A stretch of 64,000 bases of DNA from Rhizopus sp. PT2906 (Eukaryota; Mucoromycota; Mucoromycetes; Mucorales; Rhizopodaceae), in contig JAMYHX010000097.1 of NCBI GenBank assembly GCA_025529335.1, forward strand, positions 43,024 through 107,023, read 5' to 3'. The notes beneath the pieces were generated by a model. The model saw nothing but the letters and a program-made list of their open reading frames with translations. It had not been told where the DNA came from and made no database searches. Shown here piece after piece: positions 60,049 to 64,000 of this stretch (positions are counted from its first letter, which is position 1; each line of letters begins with the position of its first letter). The translations under genes and the position numbers were made by a program.

Positions 60049-60411
60049 TGTTTCCCTTTGTCGTCAACAAGCTTTTATCGGATCATCTGTCATCTATTGA
60101 AGAGGAAGCCATCAAGTAAGTACTCTATATGTGTCATATTTCTTATCTCATGTCTTTTATTTAAAAGATTACACCTTTCGAGGATCATCACCCTCATTTA
60201 TTCCGATATGTTGAAGGTCATCCTATCATCCTTGTCCGACCATTTGAAAGCCAAACTTGATTACATCCCCAAGATTTCTCAACTGGACCCTGATACTTTG
60301 GGGTATATCGAACGAATTCTTGACTTTCACTCAGATATTGATGGTATTCTCGAATATATTATGGTAACCAAGGCAGCATTGATCCGTGGTCACAAACGAA
60401 ACATCCATTGA
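60049..60411 (+). CDS. Possible two-exon gene fragment, not recognised
   Basis: Segments 60049-60115 and 60168-60411 join across a 52-nt GT-AG intron. They read FPFVVNKLLSDHLSSIEEEA, then a helical stretch with SDHLKAKLDYIPKISQLDPD, and end RGHKRNIH before TGA. It starts at an acceptor-like tgtag just outside the inverted-repeat element, so the 5' part may have been displaced by insertion. No family is recognised. Confidence 0.3.
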   Translation, partial: CFPLSSTSFYRIICHLLKRKPSSKYSICVIFLISCLLFKRLHLSRIITLIYSDMLKVILSSLSDHLKAKLDYIPKISQLDPDTLGYIERILDFHSDIDGILEYIMVTKAALIRGHKRNIH

Positions 60412-60871
60412 AATATGAAAAGATTACAAGCAGGTGACTTGTGTACTATGACAGTTATACCTAATCAACCATAAAAATAACCAAATGTTATTATTTCCTT
60501 TTCCTTTTTTCTTGGGTTACTTATTGAATTTAAAAAGGATAACTAAAGATTAGGAAAAGTAAGTAAATGTCTATTAGCTCGTCATAAATATCAAATATCA
60601 ATTACCCAATAATGTTGTCGTTTATTCCTTCAAGTAACCCATTGATAAAAATTTGGGCATAAATCGTCAGCAAATGTATAGATTCGTGCTGCGCTGTTTG
60701 TTGACGCTATCTCCATGCCATTATGGTCATATAATACGTACTGATTCGTGTTGCGCAAACGGTTGATGCGGCAAGGAAGAAGTTGACTTAGGTTGTCTGT
60801 CATTGTAACAGCGCCGTTGTTTTTGATATAAAATTTGATCTTTTCGACTTTTTTTATCAGTTCGGCCTTCT
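60412..60871. other. Intergenic, nothing recognised
   Basis: AT-rich text. The phrase gattcgtg(c/t)tgcgc occurs twice (about 60682 and 60743) as a short direct repeat. No gene is seen. Confidence 0.35.
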
Positions 60872-61261
60872 TTATACTTCTTCAGGAGTCTTTATCAAAT
60901 TGGATATATGATCATTGTCTAAATTGGGCTTGATACTGATTTGCTTGTTGCCCGCGTCTTTAATTACAATATTAAACAAGTTCATTTTTTCTGCAGGAGT
61001 AATGACTGTGCATTTTTGCCTTATTGACACGAAGAGCTGGATGAATGAAATAGAAAAAGTCTTCTTGTTCATGAAAGTTATTGAGCTCACATAATTTGCA
61101 AAGCGCAGAAAATGCGAAACGAATGTTAGACCGTAGAGACGATCTTCGATCACAAGTTCTGATACTCTAATAATATCAAGGACATTGGCCTTTTCTTTAA
61201 GTACATGATATTTCTTGCGAGACAGCCTTCTTGCAAAGTCCCAAGTTTCTCTATTAGCCAA
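60872..61261 (-). CDS. Minus-strand open frame, product not recognised
   Basis: A 129-codon frame, open for some codons further upstream, encodes ETWDFARRLSRKKYHVLKEK and later KMNLFNIVIKDAGNKQISIK. The composition is more protein-like than the neighbouring short frames, with charged helices and a basic cluster. Two other minus frames overlap upstream (61150-61395, 61290-61550), so a multi-exon gene or a decayed one is possible. I know no matching family. Confidence 0.3.
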   Translation of the reverse strand: MANRETWDFARRLSRKKYHVLKEKANVLDIIRVSELVIEDRLYGLTFVSHFLRFANYVSSITFMNKKTFSISFIQLFVSIRQKCTVITPAEKMNLFNIVIKDAGNKQISIKPNLDNDHISNLIKTPEEV

Positions 61262-61550
61262 AGCAAAAAGTTGAGGTTGTCTCTTCCAGTCAGAAGGTCA
61301 TCAAGTATATATATAAATATAAAATCAATTCGCCTGACAATAGCAGAGAACAAAAGATAAAAAAGGGTATAATAAATTCCTTCTTGCCATCGCAAAAGTT
61401 AATAAAGGTACGGTCCGTTTTCGAAATTTGATCGACAAAACGTGAGCTTTCCAAACATTCCAAATAAAAGAAGCATAATTTTAAGTATAGGAAATTACGG
61501 ATTATAGAATGGTTTGAATGTACACGATAAACAAAAACGAGCTCCCCCAT

Positions 61551-64000
61551 TTTTTTAACAGTTGAAATGTGGTGTCCAAAGTAGCCCTCGATGTCTTGAA
61601 GAAGTGGCTGGGTGGATAGTGTGTAGTTAAGGTATTCATAGCCCTATAATGACTATCCACCATTGCTTTCATCTGACAGCCATCGCTGGTGGATTTGAGG
61701 AGGACTTGTGTGAGAGCTTGTTCAGGTAAAAGGAAGCCGGATCATCAATAGAAAAGAGAAAGGCCCAAGCGGTCGTGTATGTAAGATGATGGGCGTCCAA
61801 ATGTGAGTATTTGAGCTTATCACTGTGATGCTAGCCAAGGCATCAACTTCTAGTACTGTTAAACATAGGTATTCGTAGGATGATCCAAAAAGGTGCACTA
61901 TCCTGAGCTTAAAATAGACGCAGGTTGCATTTATCTTTACCTCAAAGAAAAAAGACAATGATATCTAAAAGCATTTTGATCCATAAAATAATAGAATCTG
62001 CTTAGAGTTGGCTCTGTCCCAAGACAGTGACAACTGTCTCACTTTCTGAAGCTTAAAGATTAAATCGTCACTATGGTCAATACAAGCAACTCTGTGTCAA
62101 AAAGTAACCTACATCGTACAAACTGCCTCAAGTCATGCTAAATACGCCTGTACACCAAAAGTTGGTCAAAAAATGTTATGTACCTGCAATCTATTTTTGT
62201 TGTATTTAAAACATATGTTATTGATAATAAAGAAAAAAGTTTTCAACTAAAGAAAAAAATAAAAAAAATGAGATTGAGCTTTTGATTAGAACGTTTTTTC
62301 CCTTTACTGAAATGAACCAACATTAATCTTGATCATGAATAAAGCAAACACCAAATGCATGCACTGTTGTGTTTACAAGTAAAGTATCCTTGACAGTATT
62401 AACTATAGGGGGTCAACAAAGTAAAGGCTACACTTGGTCAACTAAGTGACAACATTCGCTGTTGCAGTGGTGAACTGCTCTGCCATCACATTGTTCCTCT
62501 CTACTATTTTTATTCCATATAAGGCTTATTTTTTTATCCTTTTGACATTCACGTATTCATATTCTTTTTCATTAACAACGCCCTTTTTCATTATTCAATC
62601 AATTACATATTTGATAATACCTCTCATTCATGATACACGAGTATCCATGATAATAAGGGGCTAAATAAAGTATGCCGCGTACCTTAGCAATCCATCCTGT
62701 TTCGAGCGCCATTTGAAATAGTTTATGCAGACTTGGAAGATCCATTGCTTTACTATAAAAATGAACGTATAGTCATTAAATCTATCACAATCACAATCGT
62801 CACTAACAATAGTCTACATTTCACAAGCAGAAGGGAAAAGGATAGGGATATAACAATAGGGAATAGAGGATAAACATTTTACCTTTTACCTTTTTTTTCA
62901 TGTGCACTAAAAATAAGAATAAAAATATTACACACTCTTGTATTTACCTAAGCCAGCTATGTTCATGCTTGATAAACAGATTTTGATACATGAAGGCTAG
63001 GGTGATTTGGTTTGGCTATTTTTAGCAAAAAGTCATAGTGGCTAACCAAATAGATCAATCATGATTAACTTTCTTTGATTGACAAATAACAACTGTAATG
63101 GAATCAATTGCGTGTGTTCCACAGAATTGGCAGCCTAGTGCTCTTTGAGAAAGCCTTATTTTTTTGTTTACTATGAGCTGCCGTCCTCCTCCCAACCTTT
63201 TTCTTTGTACATTTAATTCTCAACCTACTTTTTTATTCATTCTTAAAGAAAACGACCAGAAAAATAGAAAAATGCATATTGGAAATGAGAAAAGCGAAGC
63301 AATCAAAATGAAAAAAAATTATATGTGTGTGTATGTGTATGTGTGTGAGAGGTCAACTTTATGTAAACAAGCGGCATCAGAAAAGGAAGGGCCCGTGAAA
63401 AAAATACGCAAAAAAAGGGGAGGAGACGTTCGGATGCTCGGATGCTCGGATATGTTCTAATATGGATAAGATAGAGAACGAGTTATTTATATATTCATAC
63501 ATTATTGGAGAAAGGAGGAATGAGTCATTTATTTTCAGCCTAAATAACATGATTCATATAAACAAAAAACTATAAAAGAGACCATCATCCTTGTCTTTTT
63601 TCCCTTTTTTTTTTCTTTATTCTTTATCTTTTTTAAAAATTCTCCTATACTTTTATTATTCTATTATTCTCTATGTTGAAAAGGTATAGCAGCGTTTGGG
63701 TAATCTCAAATTGCATGTAACTAATGTCATCCTTTAGAAAATACACTTTTGCTGACTCTATTTCATTGTTCCTGATGCATCTTACTCTATAATGGCCTCT
63801 CCTTAAAGAAACCTCTGCTACTCGCTAATGCTCAAAAAAAAAAATACTTGCTACTGCTTATCAATACACTCAAACAATCAAACAAATACTCAAATGCTTA
63901 TCAAATGCTTATCAATGCCTACTATGGTCATCAGTGCCTGAAAGTGCTAGTGAATGCCTGTCTCATGCTTATCAACATCGAAAAGCCCCTAAAGAATTTT
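61551..64000. other. Gene-poor right end of the window
   Basis: No gene is recognised. Short frames at 61722-61958, 62446-62664 and 63164-63460 lack motifs. Simple sequence includes a GT/GA stretch at about 63322-63350 and a GGATGCTC triplet repeat at 63433-63450. Degenerate direct repeats of tgcttatcaa lie in 63855-63980. Confidence 0.35.

Noticed and set aside
63855..63980. CRISPR-like direct repeats (tgcttatcaa)
   Set aside because: The units are about ten bases, degenerate and unevenly spaced, in a eukaryotic genome; simple sequence drift is more likely.

Overview
The window looks like nuclear DNA of an early-diverging filamentous fungus, most likely Mucoromycota, order Mucorales. It is AT-rich, with many short introns (about 45-110 nt) that follow a GTAAGT...YAG pattern. 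The gene set includes a CE4 chitin deacetylase, a fungal C-24(28) sterol reductase, a TPS/TPP-type trehalose gene, GDP-L-fucose synthase, an Up-regulated-During-Septation coiled-coil protein and, unusually for a fungus, nicastrin. I saw no rRNA, tRNA, CRISPR, operon or origin signals. Exon borders below were derived by hand from splice consensus plus reading-frame arithmetic.

Layout. 1-3.05 kb: the end of an Alba/Rpp25-like gene and a cytochrome b5-acyl-CoA dehydrogenase fusion. 3.4-4.6 kb: a senescence/spartin-domain gene (minus). 4.7-8.2 kb: MIOS, a GATOR2/SEA subunit (minus), head-to-head with ZW10 (8.3-10.8 kb). 11 kb: a C2H2 zinc-finger protein. 13.1-16.6 kb: a septation-type coiled-coil protein, tail-to-tail with PRP17. 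16.7-18.2 kb: chitin deacetylase. 19.9-22.0 kb: mitochondrial glycerol-3-phosphate dehydrogenase. 24.2-25.0 kb: a secreted acidic Tyr/Asp/Lys repeat protein. 25.1-26.6 kb: ERG4. 27.2-28.1 kb: RLP7. 30.7-32.4 kb: a GH5 mannanase. 32.9-34.0 kb: a PASK/PIM-like kinase. 34.7-35.0 kb: a tiny protein with a PP1-docking motif. 38.7-39.4 kb: ARF. 40.8-42.2 kb: a PIN-like auxin-efflux-family carrier. 42.3-45.3 kb: SNF8/VPS22 and ATG6/Beclin. 45.7-47.0 kb: an HSL-type alpha/beta hydrolase. 47.3-48.7 kb: a two-RRM protein. 48.8-51.2 kb: nicastrin. 51.3-54.1 kb: TPS2-type trehalose-6-phosphate phosphatase. 54.4-55.7 kb: GDP-L-fucose synthase. 57.6-59.2 kb: a mitochondrial short/branched-chain acyl-CoA dehydrogenase. 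The final 5 kb is gene-poor.

Themes. Several products act on endomembranes and autophagy (MIOS, ZW10, ARF, SNF8, Beclin, nicastrin). Others serve cell wall and carbohydrate metabolism (chitin deacetylase, mannanase, TPS2, fucose synthase) or fatty acid/glycerol oxidation (two ACADs, GUT2).

Most interesting parts. A decayed Fanzor/TnpB-like (OMEGA-type) nuclease gene lies at 56.5-57.4 kb. It abuts one copy of a dispersed repeat; a second copy at 59.7-60.0 kb has imperfect terminal inverted repeats. Also notable are acidic tryptophan motifs on the ZW10 tail, a nicastrin with a changed DYIGS motif, a GC-AG intron, and a Ser/acidic insertion in a kinase hinge.
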